NCBI RefSeq assembly: GCF_004343505.1
Contig: NZ_SLXU01000001.1
Coordinates: forward strand, 372,001-436,000
DNA from: Rhodovulum bhavnagarense
Lineage (GTDB): Bacteria; Pseudomonadota; Alphaproteobacteria; Rhodobacterales; Rhodobacteraceae
Direction: 5' to 3'
Length of the DNA stretch: 64,000 nt
Shown: piece after piece, positions 48,397 through 56,446 of the stretch
Position numbering within the stretch: the stretch's first letter is position 1
How the letters are laid out: the number at the start of each line of letters is the position of its first letter
Notes under the pieces: model-generated
What the model saw: only the letters and a program-made list of their open reading frames with translations
Told to the model about the DNA's origin: nothing
The model's database searches: none
Position numbers and translations under genes: made by a program

Positions 48397-49764
48397 CTAA
48401 CCCGCGCCGAACATCTCTCCGACAAAGGCGGTCAAATCGGCGATCTGCCGGACCTTCATGCCCGCCGGCGCGCCCGGCTTGCTGCGCGCGGGTACGATCG
48501 CCGTCGAAAAACCAAGTTTCCGCGCCTCTTTCAACCGGTTTTCCGCCTGACCCACGGGTCTGAGTGCCCCCGACAGCGAAATTTCTCCGAAAAGCACGCA
48601 ATCGGGCGGGAGCGCGGCATCTTCGCGCGCGCTCAGCAGCGCGGCGGCCACGGCCAGGTCGGCGGCCGGTTCGCTGATCTTGAGGCCGCCCGCAACGTTG
48701 AGAAAGACATCGAGCCCGGCAAAGGGGATGCCGCAGCGCGCCTCGAGCACCGCCAGGGTGGTCGCCAGGCGCCCCGAATCCAGGCCAACAACCGTGCGAC
48801 GCGGCGTGCCCAGAGGCGAGGGCGCAACCAGTGCCTGGATCTCGGTCAGCACGGGCCGGGTGCCCTCTATCCCGGCAAAGACCGCCGCACCCGGCGCGGG
48901 CTGACCGCGTTCGGACAGGAACAGGGCAGAGGGGTTGGCGACCTCTGACAGTCCTTTCCCCGTCATCTCGAATACCCCGATCTCGTCGGCGGGGCCAAAG
49001 CGGTTCTTGACGGCGCGCAGGATGCGGAACTGGTGCCCGCGCTCGCCTTCGAAATAAAGAACGGTATCAACCATGTGCTCGACCACACGCGGCCCCGCGA
49101 TCTGGCCTTCCTTGGTGACATGTCCGACCAGTATCACCGCCGATCCGCGGCGCTTGGCAAAGGTGGTCAACTCGTGCGCGGCGGCACGGACCTGGCTGAC
49201 CGAACCTGGGGCGCTGTCGACCATGTCGGCCCACATGGTCTGGATGGAATCGATGATCACCAGGTCGGGGCGCTCTGACTCCAGCGTGGTCAGGATGTCG
49301 CGCAGGTTGGTCTCGGTGGCCAGTTTCACCGGGGCCTCTGTCAGGCCCAGCCGACGTGCCCGCATCCGTACCTGCGCACTGGCCTCTTCTCCGGATATAT
49401 ACACGCATTTCAAACCGTTATTGGCGAAACTCGCGGTGGCCTGCAACAACAGCGTGGACTTGCCGATCCCGGGATCCCCGCCCACCAGAATGGCGGATGC
49501 CGGCACCAGCCCGCCACCCAGCACACGGTCGAATTCGGCCAGGCCAGAGGCCGCGCGGGATGGCTCGGGCTCTATCGTCGCGAGATCTGCCAGGGGAACC
49601 GCACGGCCGCGCGCCGCCCCCAATGTCCTGGACGAGGGGCCCGCGGAAAGGGGTGCCTCCTCGTGGATGCTGTTCCATGCGCCGCACGCCTCGCAGCGGC
49701 CGGCCCATTTCTTGTGGCTGGCGCCGCAGGCGGCGCAGGTGAACTGTGGTGCGGATCTGGCCAT
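48397..49764 (-). CDS. radA: DNA repair protein RadA
   Basis: RecA-like DnaB-type branch-migration ATPase, 455 residues. The N-terminal C4 zinc finger is CAACGASHKKWAGRCEAC. Walker A is GGDPGIGKSTLLLQA, the RadA-specific KNRFG motif is in RAVKNRFGPADEIGVFEM, and the C-terminal Lon-like domain includes FLNVAGGLKISEPAADLA. It starts the minus-strand run toward cvpA and purF, 20 nt before cvpA. Confidence 0.97.
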   Translation of the reverse strand: MARSAPQFTCAACGASHKKWAGRCEACGAWNSIHEEAPLSAGPSSRTLGAARGRAVPLADLATIEPEPSRAASGLAEFDRVLGGGLVPASAILVGGDPGIGKSTLLLQATASFANNGLKCVYISGEEASAQVRMRARRLGLTEAPVKLATETNLRDILTTLESERPDLVIIDSIQTMWADMVDSAPGSVSQVRAAAHELTTFAKRRGSAVILVGHVTKEGQIAGPRVVEHMVDTVLYFEGERGHQFRILRAVKNRFGPADEIGVFEMTGKGLSEVANPSALFLSERGQPAPGAAVFAGIEGTRPVLTEIQALVAPSPLGTPRRTVVGLDSGRLATTLAVLEARCGIPFAGLDVFLNVAGGLKISEPAADLAVAAALLSAREDAALPPDCVLFGEISLSGALRPVGQAENRLKEARKLGFSTAIVPARSKPGAPAGMKVRQIADLTAFVGEMFGAG

Positions 49765-49807
49765 GCCCCTTGTTGCCCGAGCCGCGTGCGGGGATCAAGC
49801 CGGGTCA

Positions 49808-49870
49808 GGGGGCGCTGCCCCCCGCGCCCCCTTCGGGTGCGCGCCCCCCGGGATATTTTGCCAAAGCAGG
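49808..49870. repeat. Terminator-like dispersed element, copy 5 (reverse orientation)
   Basis: GC-rich inverted repeats (GGGGGCGC at 49808-49815 with GCGCCCCC at 49824-49831, then further C/G arms) are followed by CGGGATATTTTGCCAAAGCAGGAA. Read on the minus strand the tail is TTCCTGCTTTGGCAAAATATCCCG, matching the core of the other copies. It lies 44 bases upstream of radA, between radA and the blh stop. Confidence 0.6.
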
Positions 49871-49938
49871 AACGGGCTGGCGCGAAAACGCCCCGATCCC
49901 GGGGGCTTGTGCCATGGGATCGGGGCGTCCTGCTTTGG
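49861..49938. repeat. Nested perfect inverted repeats
   Basis: Outer arms CCAAAGCAGG (49861-49870) and CCTGCTTTGG (49929-49938) enclose inner 13-base arms ACGCCCCGATCCC (49888-49900) and GGGATCGGGGCGT (49916-49928), with a 15-base loop. The right outer and inner arms are contiguous, while 17 bases separate the left ones, which would form a bulge. Both pairs are exact. It may be a strong transcription terminator for blh or a small palindromic unit. Confidence 0.7.
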
Positions 49939-49990
49939 ACGGTCATCGGCGTCCCCGCCTGTACCGTGGCGCCATCATGCACCCGGAAGG

Positions 49991-50042
49991 TTCTGCTTTG
50001 GTTAAAATATCCGCGCCGCAGGCAGCCCGCCCCCGGCGGGCT
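49991..50042. terminator. Terminator-like dispersed element, copy 6
   Basis: TTCTGCTTTGGTTAAAATATCCGCG then a perfect 8-bp stem AGCCCGCC/GGCGGGCT with loop ccc at 50024-50042, overlapping the end of the blh gene. It uses the GCTTTGG variant of the core, as does copy 5. Minus-strand blh transcripts would meet the hairpin first and then the A/T-rich tail. Confidence 0.65.
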
Positions 50043-50526
50043 ATCCGGTCTCGTCGCGGGCCGCCAACGCCGCGATCTGGTTGCGCAGTCCCGGCATGCG
50101 CAGCCCTGCCTGTGCCAGGGTTGCCATGATCTCGTCGGTGGGCATGCGCCCGGCGCTGGCGAAGGCCCAGATTACCGATGCGCGCACGCCTGCGGCGCAA
50201 TAGGCGAAATGGGGGCCAGGCAGCGTGGTCAGCGCATCGACCTGGGCGGCCAGGATATCGTCGGTGATGGGGCCGTGTGGCACGAAGACGGTTGCAAAAT
50301 GCAGCCCCGCAGCGCGGGCAGCGGCGGCCATGTCGGCAGCGCGTTCGCCGGGGGGGACTTCCTCGTCGGGGCGGTTGCAGATCACCGTGCGAAAACCCGC
50401 CGCGGCGAGGTTGGCCAGGTCATCGGCGGACGGTTGCGGCGCCGCTGCATAGTTGGCCGTGAGGCGGGCCATGGGGGGCAGGGAGGGCGCGGACTTATCG
50501 GGGTTGGTGGTGGTGTCGGCGGGCAT
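50041..50526 (-). CDS. TIGR01244/DUF442 phosphatase-like protein (Blh type)
   Basis: A 161-residue protein of the beta-lactamase-hydrolase-like DSP-PTPase-fold family. Marks are LAAAGFRTVICNRPDEEVPP, FVPHGPITDDILAAQVDAL and the P-loop YCAAGVRAS (C-x4-R). In related bacteria these proteins are tied to sulfide/persulfide metabolism or glutathione persulfide chemistry, often with a fused dioxygenase; here it stands alone. The 347-base region upstream separates it from a divergent TraR/DksA gene. Confidence 0.85.
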   Translation of the reverse strand: MPADTTTNPDKSAPSLPPMARLTANYAAAPQPSADDLANLAAAGFRTVICNRPDEEVPPGERAADMAAAARAAGLHFATVFVPHGPITDDILAAQVDALTTLPGPHFAYCAAGVRASVIWAFASAGRMPTDEIMATLAQAGLRMPGLRNQIAALAARDETG

Positions 50527-50873
50527 GAAACATCCTTGCTGGCGAGATGAAGGCGGGCGTCGCGTTCGCCGCGCCGTGGCGCGGTTATTGTCGCCGAGGG
50601 TTCGAACGGTTGCGCGGCCTTCGACGGCATGCCGCATCTTTTGTCCCGGCCGCGGCGGTGGTGGCTGTGTTGCAGCGTCTGCCCGTGCCGACCGGGATTG
50701 TTGGCGAAAAGGGATCTGTTGGTGATGACATGACGTTCGCGCCCTGTGACCTCGCGTACATATGCGAAAAACAATATACGTTGCAATAGCAACAAGTGCG
50801 CCGCTTGACGTGGGTCAAGGCAGGCGGGGCGCACCCGGTGCAAGTCTTTTCCAAAGTCGGACGGAGTATGGAA
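50527..50873. promoter_or_regulatory. Divergent regulatory region between blh and traR/dksA-like gene
   Basis: No credible gene in 347 bases. The part next to the TraR/DksA gene contains two 14-base dyads with centres exactly 25 bases apart: GTTGCAATAGCAAC (50780-50793) and TTGACGTGGGTCAA (50805-50818). The second fits the FNR/Dnr consensus. The DNA between 50755 and 50795 is AT-rich (ACATATGCG, AACAATATACG), as expected for a promoter or activator-binding region. Confidence 0.6.
50805..50818. promoter_or_regulatory. FNR-type box upstream of traR/dksA-like gene
   Basis: TTGACGTGGGTCAA is a perfect 5-4-5 dyad of the FNR/Dnr type (TTGA(T/C)-N4-(A/G)TCAA). It ends 55 bases before the chosen start of the zinc-finger gene and could act on it, or on blh in the other direction. 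No clear -10 at the class II distance is visible, which lowers confidence in the target. Confidence 0.55.
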
Positions 50874-51191
50874 ATGTTGTCTTTGGTGGAACGAAAGCAA
50901 CAGCTTTTGAAGCGGTTGTCCGAACTCGACCGGCGCCTGCACGGGATCGAGGACGAACTCGATGCGCACCAGTCAAAGGATTGGAACGAGCTGGCTGTCG
51001 AGCGCGAGGAGGATGAGGTGCTCGAGGGGATCGGCAGTTCGGGGCTTGCAGAGGTGCAGCAGATACGTGCCGCGCTGGCGCGAATCGAGGATGGGAGTTA
51101 CGGTTTTTGCGTGCGCTGCGGCGATGAGATTTCGCAGGACCGTCTCGACATCCTGCCCGCCACGCCATTTTGCCGCAATTGCGCGGGCTGA
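50874..51191 (+). CDS. TraR/DksA-family zinc-finger protein
   Basis: A 105-residue protein: an N-terminal coiled coil (LVERKQQLLKRLSELDRRL to the mid-region ELAVEREEDEVLEG) and a C4 zinc finger with CVRC and CRNC near the C-terminus (FCVRCGDEISQDRLDIL, PATPFCRNCAG). Such proteins bind the RNA polymerase secondary channel. ATG 50874 is chosen because GGAG lies 7 nt upstream; ATG 50868 is too close. A TTGAC-N4-GTCAA box upstream suggests low-oxygen or nitrogen-oxide control. Confidence 0.88.
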   Translation: MLSLVERKQQLLKRLSELDRRLHGIEDELDAHQSKDWNELAVEREEDEVLEGIGSSGLAEVQQIRAALARIEDGSYGFCVRCGDEISQDRLDILPATPFCRNCAG

Positions 51192-51216
51192 GTCTTGCTT
51201 TAATGGAATGCGCGCC

Positions 51217-51432
51217 ATGATCGATTCGAACCGATCCTCTTTTTCGATGCGTTCCGGCCGGGCGGCAGCCAGTGACGGCCGCGCGGAAATCCGCGCGCGC
51301 ATCGAGGCGTTGCTGAGCAACGGATCGGTGGCCGCCCAGGTCAATCGGGGATTGACCCGCAAGCGCGGGGGGCGCAGCCCCTGGGCCGATACGCCCACTA
51401 GGGCATTGCGCGGGCCCGCCCGTGACAGCTAG
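51217..51432 (+). CDS. Small hypothetical protein (71 aa), uncertain
   Basis: An open frame of 71 codons, Arg- and Ala-rich, with RAEIRARIEALLSNGSVAAQ as a possible helix. No domain is recognised. It is read in the same direction as the TraR/DksA gene 25 nt upstream and ends 13 nt before the next small gene, so the position fits an operon. No strong ribosome site precedes ATG 51217 or ATG 51208. Could be non-coding. Confidence 0.35.
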   Translation: MIDSNRSSFSMRSGRAAASDGRAEIRARIEALLSNGSVAAQVNRGLTRKRGGRSPWADTPTRALRGPARDS

Positions 51433-51445
51433 ACAGGAGCAGAAC

Positions 51446-51658
51446 ATGGCCTTTGAACAGCTCAAGGCGGGGATCGCGTTGATCCTTGAAGAGATCGAGA
51501 AACGGCCCGGGGACCGGCATGTCCTCCAGGAAGAGTTGCGCGCCAAGATTGCCGAGTTTCGGGCCTTGGGCTTGTCGGTGCCCGAGGATATCGTTCGGCT
51601 CGAAGAGCAGCTTGGCAAGGACGACTCGGACGATCTTTACGACAACATGCCCGTCTGA
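51446..51658 (+). CDS. Small acidic conserved-looking protein (70 aa)
   Basis: A 70-residue, mostly helical acidic protein: MAFEQLKAGIALILEEIEKR, then HVLQEELRAKIAEFRALGLS and VPEDIVRLEEQLGKDDSDDL. No known domain is recognised. Amphipathic heptad-like spacing suggests a helical hairpin. AGGAGC sits 5 nt before the ATG, and codon use looks normal for the genome, so it is likely real. It may be in one unit with the TraR/DksA gene. Confidence 0.7.
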   Translation: MAFEQLKAGIALILEEIEKRPGDRHVLQEELRAKIAEFRALGLSVPEDIVRLEEQLGKDDSDDLYDNMPV

Positions 51659-51789
51659 TTCCTCGACATCACTTACCAATCCCCCTGAAACCTTGCCTTT
51701 TCGGTATGCCTGACGCCTAATGCGCCGCAGGGTGCCCGGTTGCGTCTCATGTCTGGCCGGCGCGCGCGTGATGAGCGGGGAGGCCGGGC

Positions 51790-53928
51790 ATGTCGCAGTT
51801 CGTAAAGTTGGAAGAGCCCCGCGCAGGTATCGTGCGGCTGGTTATGGCCCGCCCGCCCGCCAATCTTCTGGTTGCGCCGATGCGCCGGGAACTTGATGCC
51901 TGCCTGGCCGCGGTACTGGCCCGGTCTGACCTGCGTGGGATCCTGCTGGCGGGCACTGGGGGCTCTTTCTCGATGGGGTTGAACCCCGCGCAGGCCGAAA
52001 AGCCCGGCGAGGGGCCGGGGTTGGCCGAGCTATGTGCCCGGATCGACGGGGCCAACGTCCCGGTGGTTGCCGAGTTGCAAGGCATGGTGATGGGAGGCGG
52101 CGCAGAGCTGGCGATCGCGGCGCATTACCGGGTGGCTTTGCACGACGTGCTGATCGGGTTGCCGGATGTGATGATGGGCCTGCCACCCCAGGCGGGAACG
52201 ACCCAGCGCCTGCCGCGCGTCGTGGGGGCCGAGGCTGCGCTGCACCTGATGCTTACGGGGCAGTCATTGTCTGCCCCCAAGGCGCAGCGGGCAGGTTTGC
52301 TGGATGCCGTCGTGACAGCAGATTTACCCGGCGCGGGCCTGCGTCTTGTCGGGGAATTGATTGACGCCGGGGTGGGGCCGCGCCCGGCCTCCGATATGCC
52401 GGTGCCGGATTTTTCCGTTCTCGGCGCGGCGGTCGCGCGCCGGCGTGCGTCCTTGCAGGCAAATAGCCCTGTTTTGGCCCCGGCGCGCATTGTCGATTGC
52501 GTCGAGGCGGTGGCGCTGTTGCCTTATCAGGCGGGCCTTGCCTTCGAGGCCGCGGCGGTCGAGGAATGCCTTGGTACGCAGGCCGCCGATGCCATGCGCC
52601 ACGCCTTCCTGGCCGAGCGGCGCGCGCAGAAACAGGCAAATGACTGGATGGTGCGCGCGCGAAAGGTGAGCCGTGTCGGCATCTGGGGCACGGGAACGGC
52701 TGCGGCCGGGCTGGCGGCGGGGATGTTGGCCGCGGGCTCTACGGTGCGCATGGCCGCGCGCGACGCGGGCATGCTCGAGCAAGGCGTTGCGGCGGTTGAT
52801 GGCCTTTTCGAGGCCGCTCTCGGGGCGCGGCGGATTGACAAGGGCGGTCGAGAGGCGTTCTGGGCGCGGTTCTCGGGTGGGACCGGGATCAGCGCGCTGG
52901 GCGATTGCGAACTGGTGTTCGAGGCGGGCACCGGCCCCTGGGCGGCGCGCGCGCGCGATCTTGCCTCGCTGGGGGCGGCCTTGCCGCGGGGGGCGATCCT
53001 GGCGGCCACGGGGCCGCTGGCCTCGGGGCCTGCGCTGGTGCGCGCCGCGCGTCGCCCGGCCGAGACATTGTGGCTGCACATGCCCGAGCTGGTGGCCGAC
53101 GGTCGTCTCGCGGAACTGGTGATCACGCCGGCAACTGCGCCCGACACGGTTGCCGCCGTGGCTGCACTGGCCCGCAGGATGAACAGGCTGCCCTTGCCGG
53201 CACAGGATGAAAGCCCGCTCTTGGGCGTTCTCGTCGGCGCATTGGAGGCCGCCGATACGCTGGTCGAGGAGGGTGCCTCGCCTTATGCGGTGGATGCGGC
53301 ATTGCGCGCTTGGGGGTTTTCGGCAGGTCCGTTCCAACTGGCCGACCGGTTGGGGCTTGAGACGGTTCTTGCTCTGCGCGCGCGCTTGGCCGATGGCGGG
53401 GACCCGGTCCGACGACCGATCCTGTTGCCGGGGCAACTGGTGGCCGAGGGCCGTCCGGGCCGTACGGGGGGACGGGGCTATTACCTTTATCCCGGCAGCG
53501 CGCCTGGCGGGCAGCCTGATCCGGCCGTCACGGCGATCATTGCCTCTGCACGCGAGGTGCTGGGCCTGAGCCCGCGCGCGATCGACGCGCAGGAAATCTG
53601 TCTCAAGGTGTTGGCGGGGATGGCACAGGCGGGGGCACGGCTTTTGCGTCGCGGTGTGGTTCGGCGGGCGGACGATATCGATCTGGTCATGGTGCTGGGC
53701 GCGGGAATCGTGCGCTGGCGCGGCGGACCGATGCACGCGGCCGATGCCGGGGGGCTCCTGGTACTGCGCCGGGCGCTGTTGCAGATGGCTGAACGTCCGG
53801 GCCGACACGAGATGTGGACGCCCGATCCCCTGATACGCGACCTTATCAAGACAGGCCGGCATTTTTCAGATGTCAGGAGCGGGGTTGCCGGAACGGGCAT
53901 CCTGCCCGATCGACTCAGCCCAGCATGA
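51790..53928 (+). CDS. FadJ-like enoyl-CoA hydratase / 3-hydroxyacyl-CoA dehydrogenase, divergent
   Basis: A 712-residue protein with the multifunctional fatty-oxidation layout: crotonase domain (1-190), linker, NAD-binding domain (from about 290) and C-terminal dehydrogenase repeats. Key changes are visible. The crotonase Glu in PE(I/V) is Asp (GLPDVMMGLPPQAG) while the GGGAEL Glu is kept. The NAD loop is GTGTAAAG rather than GxGxxG. The PGF..NR segment is SPLLGVLVG, losing the Asn. The catalytic His in WLHMPE remains. It may have reduced or altered activity. ATG has GGGGAGG. Confidence 0.8.
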   Translation: MSQFVKLEEPRAGIVRLVMARPPANLLVAPMRRELDACLAAVLARSDLRGILLAGTGGSFSMGLNPAQAEKPGEGPGLAELCARIDGANVPVVAELQGMVMGGGAELAIAAHYRVALHDVLIGLPDVMMGLPPQAGTTQRLPRVVGAEAALHLMLTGQSLSAPKAQRAGLLDAVVTADLPGAGLRLVGELIDAGVGPRPASDMPVPDFSVLGAAVARRRASLQANSPVLAPARIVDCVEAVALLPYQAGLAFEAAAVEECLGTQAADAMRHAFLAERRAQKQANDWMVRARKVSRVGIWGTGTAAAGLAAGMLAAGSTVRMAARDAGMLEQGVAAVDGLFEAALGARRIDKGGREAFWARFSGGTGISALGDCELVFEAGTGPWAARARDLASLGAALPRGAILAATGPLASGPALVRAARRPAETLWLHMPELVADGRLAELVITPATAPDTVAAVAALARRMNRLPLPAQDESPLLGVLVGALEAADTLVEEGASPYAVDAALRAWGFSAGPFQLADRLGLETVLALRARLADGGDPVRRPILLPGQLVAEGRPGRTGGRGYYLYPGSAPGGQPDPAVTAIIASAREVLGLSPRAIDAQEICLKVLAGMAQAGARLLRRGVVRRADDIDLVMVLGAGIVRWRGGPMHAADAGGLLVLRRALLQMAERPGRHEMWTPDPLIRDLIKTGRHFSDVRSGVAGTGILPDRLSPA

Positions 53929-54130
53929 TGCCGATCACCACCATCATGAGCCCAAGTGCCGAAAGACCCAGCGCCGCCATGTTCTCGGCCACGATGCGTT
54001 GCAGGCGCGCGCGCAGCTCGTCATCGGGCAGGTTCGCGCGCCGCGCGGCCAGCATCCGCAGGATGCAGCGGACCAGCCATGCCAGCCCGGTGATCGACAC
54101 CGCCGCCCCGGCCCAGACCAAGATTTCCAT
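53915..54130 (-). CDS. Small membrane protein with two helices (71 aa), unknown
   Basis: A 71-residue protein with helices at residues 3-26 (LVWAGAAVSITGLAWLVRCI) and 50-70 (NMAALGLSALGLMMVVIGIM), joined by a charged loop (RRANLPDDELRARLQRIV). No family is recognised. GGGAGAG precedes the ATG. Its last 14 bases overlap the end of the convergent FadJ-like gene. Confidence 0.75.
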   Translation of the reverse strand: MEILVWAGAAVSITGLAWLVRCILRMLAARRANLPDDELRARLQRIVAENMAALGLSALGLMMVVIGIMLG

Positions 54131-54298
54131 GGTGCTCTCCCTCTCTGGCTGTGTTGCCGCCTAGTCGATCCTGGCCATTTGCGCAAGGCCGGGACTTGCG
54201 GCCGGGCGGGGGCTTGGATAGGTCTGACCGGCCCCGGCGGCGCCGTTTCGGCCTGCGACCGGGACAAGGTCCGAAAGAGGCAGGACAGGAGGGACGAG

Positions 54299-54565
54299 AT
54301 GCAGGACGAAGACAACTACCAGCCCGATTCCTACAAGGTCAGCGCGGCCGAACTGCGCCAGTTCATCGAGCGGATCGAGCGTTTGGAGCAGGAAAAGAAG
54401 GACATCGCCGAGCAGATCAAGGAGGTCTACGCCGAGGCCAAGGGCCGGGGCTATGACACCAAGGCGATGCGCTCGGTCATCTCGCTGCGCAAGCGCGACA
54501 AGGACGATATCGCCGAGCAGGAAGCAGTGATCGCGATGTACAAGGAAGCGCTTGGCATGACCTGA
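54299..54565 (+). CDS. gapR: GapR-family nucleoid protein (DUF2312)
   Basis: An 88-residue DNA-binding protein. AAELRQFIERIERLEQEKK forms the coiled coil, IAEQIKEVYAEAKGRGYDTK follows, and RSVISLRKRDKDDIAEQE contains the basic DNA-clamping patch. In Caulobacter GapR binds overtwisted AT-rich DNA ahead of forks and RNA polymerases. Start ATG at 54299 is preceded by AGGAGGGA. A tRNA gene lies 9 nt after the stop on the other strand. Confidence 0.93.
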   Translation: MQDEDNYQPDSYKVSAAELRQFIERIERLEQEKKDIAEQIKEVYAEAKGRGYDTKAMRSVISLRKRDKDDIAEQEAVIAMYKEALGMT

Positions 54566-54574
54566 GCCGCGCGT

Positions 54575-54650
54575 TGGTGCCCCCAGAGAGACTCGAACTC
54601 CCGACCCTCTGATTACAAATCAGATGCTCTACCAGCTGAGCTATAGGGGC
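54575..54650 (-). tRNA. tRNA-Thr (anticodon TGT)
   Basis: A complete 76-base cloverleaf on the minus strand. Acceptor GCCCCTA pairs with TGGGGGC (one G-U), followed by discriminator A and encoded CCA. D-arm AGCTCAGCTGGTAGAGC, anticodon arm CTGATTTGTAATCAG with anticodon TGT, and T-arm GGGAGTTCGAGTCTCTC are all visible. It reads ACA (and by wobble other ACN) threonine codons. Confidence 0.98.
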
Positions 54651-54694
54651 GACGCGCCTCATCTAGCCTCGCAAAACGGGCCGCGCAAGGCCCG

Positions 54695-56353
54695 TTAGCG
54701 GTTGGTGCGAGCCAATAACGCCACTGCGGCCAGTCCTACCGCGCTGACCAACAGGGCGGCCGGGGCTGCGTCACCGAGGTTTTCCAGGCTTGCCTTGTCG
54801 TAAACCCGCGTGGCCAGGGTGTTGAAATTGAACGGCCGTAACAGCAGCGTGGCAGGCAATTCTTTCACGCAATCGACAAAAACCAGCAAAAGCGCTGTGC
54901 CAACAGAGGACCGGATCAGCGGCAGGTATATCTCTGCCAGGGTGCCACGCGCGGTCCGGCCCAGCGAGCGTGCCGCCATCGGCAGGCTGGGAGCGATCCG
55001 CCCCATCGCCGCATCCGCGGCCCCCTGTGCTATGGCGAAAAACCTTACACCGTAGGCATAGATGATCGCAAAGGCCGAGCCGGTCAGGGTCAGGCCGATG
55101 GTGATGCCGAACATTCGTTCGGCGCTGTCGGCCAGAGCGTTATCGAGGGCCGCCATCGGGATCAGCAATCCCACGCCCAGAACGGCCCCTGGCGCCGCGT
55201 AACCGATAGTCGTGACCGGCAGGAGCAGCCGGGGCAGGCTCTTGCCCGTAAGCCGTACCGCATAGACAAGGAACAGACCGGCCGCCACGGTGCCCAGCGC
55301 CGCGATCCCGCCGACCATCAAGGTATTGCCAAGTGCGCGCAGCAGGCCGGGCGCGGCCCATCCCTCGGGATTGCCCAGCGCATAGGCAGAGATCACCCCC
55401 ACCGGCAGAACGAAGCCCACTGCCACCGGCAATGCGCAGGCCAGCGTCGCCGCCCAGGCCCGCGCACCGGTCAACCGGATCGGGATGAGCGGGCGGTGGT
55501 GGCGACCCAGATTGTGAAAGCGCAGGTTGCGGCGGCTGACCTTTTCCAGCGCCACCAGTACCAGGATCAGGATCAGGATGACGGTGGCGATCTGTGCTGC
55601 ACCCCCGGCATTGCCGCTTTCCAGCCAGACGCTGAAGATGCCCGCGGTCAGGGTTTGCACGGCGAAATATTCCACCACGCCGAAATCGTTGACGGTTTCC
55701 ATCATGACAATGGCCGCACCTGCCGCGATGGCAGGACGTGCCAGCGGCAGCCCGACCCGCCAGAACAACGCGAACGGGCCGCTGCCGAGGGCGCGGGCGA
55801 CCTCGTAGGAACAGCCCGATTGTTCTCGGAACGCGGCGCGCGACAACAGGTAGACATAGGGATAAAGCGCTGCGGCCAGCACCACGATGGCTGCTCCCCT
55901 TGAGCGGATCTCGGGAAACCAGTAATCGCGGGCGCTTTGCCAACCGAATACCGCCCTCAGTCCGGTCTGCACCGGTCCTGCGTACTCCATGAAATCGACC
56001 AGCGCATAGGCCCCCACATAAGCCGGGATCGCAAGCGGAAGCAAAAGCAGCCATTCAAGCCACCTGGCCAGGGGAAAACGATACATCGAGATCAGCCATG
56101 CCGCCCCGGTGCCCATCGCCGCCGCCAGAAGCGCCACACCTCCCATCAGGATCGCGGTATTGGACAGGTAACGGGGCAGGGTGGTCGCGATCAGGTGCGG
56201 CCAGATGTTCTCTTCCGGGGTCAGGGCAAGCCAGAGCACCGACAGGATCGGCATCAGCACCAGTGCCGCGATCAACACCGCGCCCACCGACCACGGGTCG
56301 AGGCGCGGGCGCCGGCGCGGAATGGTTTTTACTTGAGTGAAATAATCGATCAT
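54695..56353 (-). CDS. Iron(III)-type ABC transporter permease (FbpB-like), fused
   Basis: A 552-residue inner-membrane permease with two BPD_transp_1 halves. EAA-type loops are EVARALGSGPFALFWRVGLP and AARSLGRTARGTLAEIYLPL. RAAFREQSGCSYEVARALG is typical of FbpB/FutB/SfuB. The start MIDYFTQVKTIPRRRPRLDP is at ATG 56353. No ATPase or binding protein is adjacent; an FbpC-like ATPase is at 38.4 kb, and a binding protein is not in the window. Iron uptake is inferred from the family. Confidence 0.87.
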   Translation of the reverse strand: MIDYFTQVKTIPRRRPRLDPWSVGAVLIAALVLMPILSVLWLALTPEENIWPHLIATTLPRYLSNTAILMGGVALLAAAMGTGAAWLISMYRFPLARWLEWLLLLPLAIPAYVGAYALVDFMEYAGPVQTGLRAVFGWQSARDYWFPEIRSRGAAIVVLAAALYPYVYLLSRAAFREQSGCSYEVARALGSGPFALFWRVGLPLARPAIAAGAAIVMMETVNDFGVVEYFAVQTLTAGIFSVWLESGNAGGAAQIATVILILILVLVALEKVSRRNLRFHNLGRHHRPLIPIRLTGARAWAATLACALPVAVGFVLPVGVISAYALGNPEGWAAPGLLRALGNTLMVGGIAALGTVAAGLFLVYAVRLTGKSLPRLLLPVTTIGYAAPGAVLGVGLLIPMAALDNALADSAERMFGITIGLTLTGSAFAIIYAYGVRFFAIAQGAADAAMGRIAPSLPMAARSLGRTARGTLAEIYLPLIRSSVGTALLLVFVDCVKELPATLLLRPFNFNTLATRVYDKASLENLGDAAPAALLVSAVGLAAVALLARTNR

Positions 56354-56446
56354 CGGTCCCCGCTTACCGGAAAGCGCTTTTCCTGTCCAGAATGGCTGGT
56401 ATAACCGGCCCTTGCGGGGCTCGCGATGGCAAGAGAGGTTGCGACG

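Noticed and set aside
52324-53862. 512-codon minus-strand frame inside the FadJ-like gene
   Set aside because: Antisense shadow, very rich in Arg/His/Gln, with no recognisable motif.
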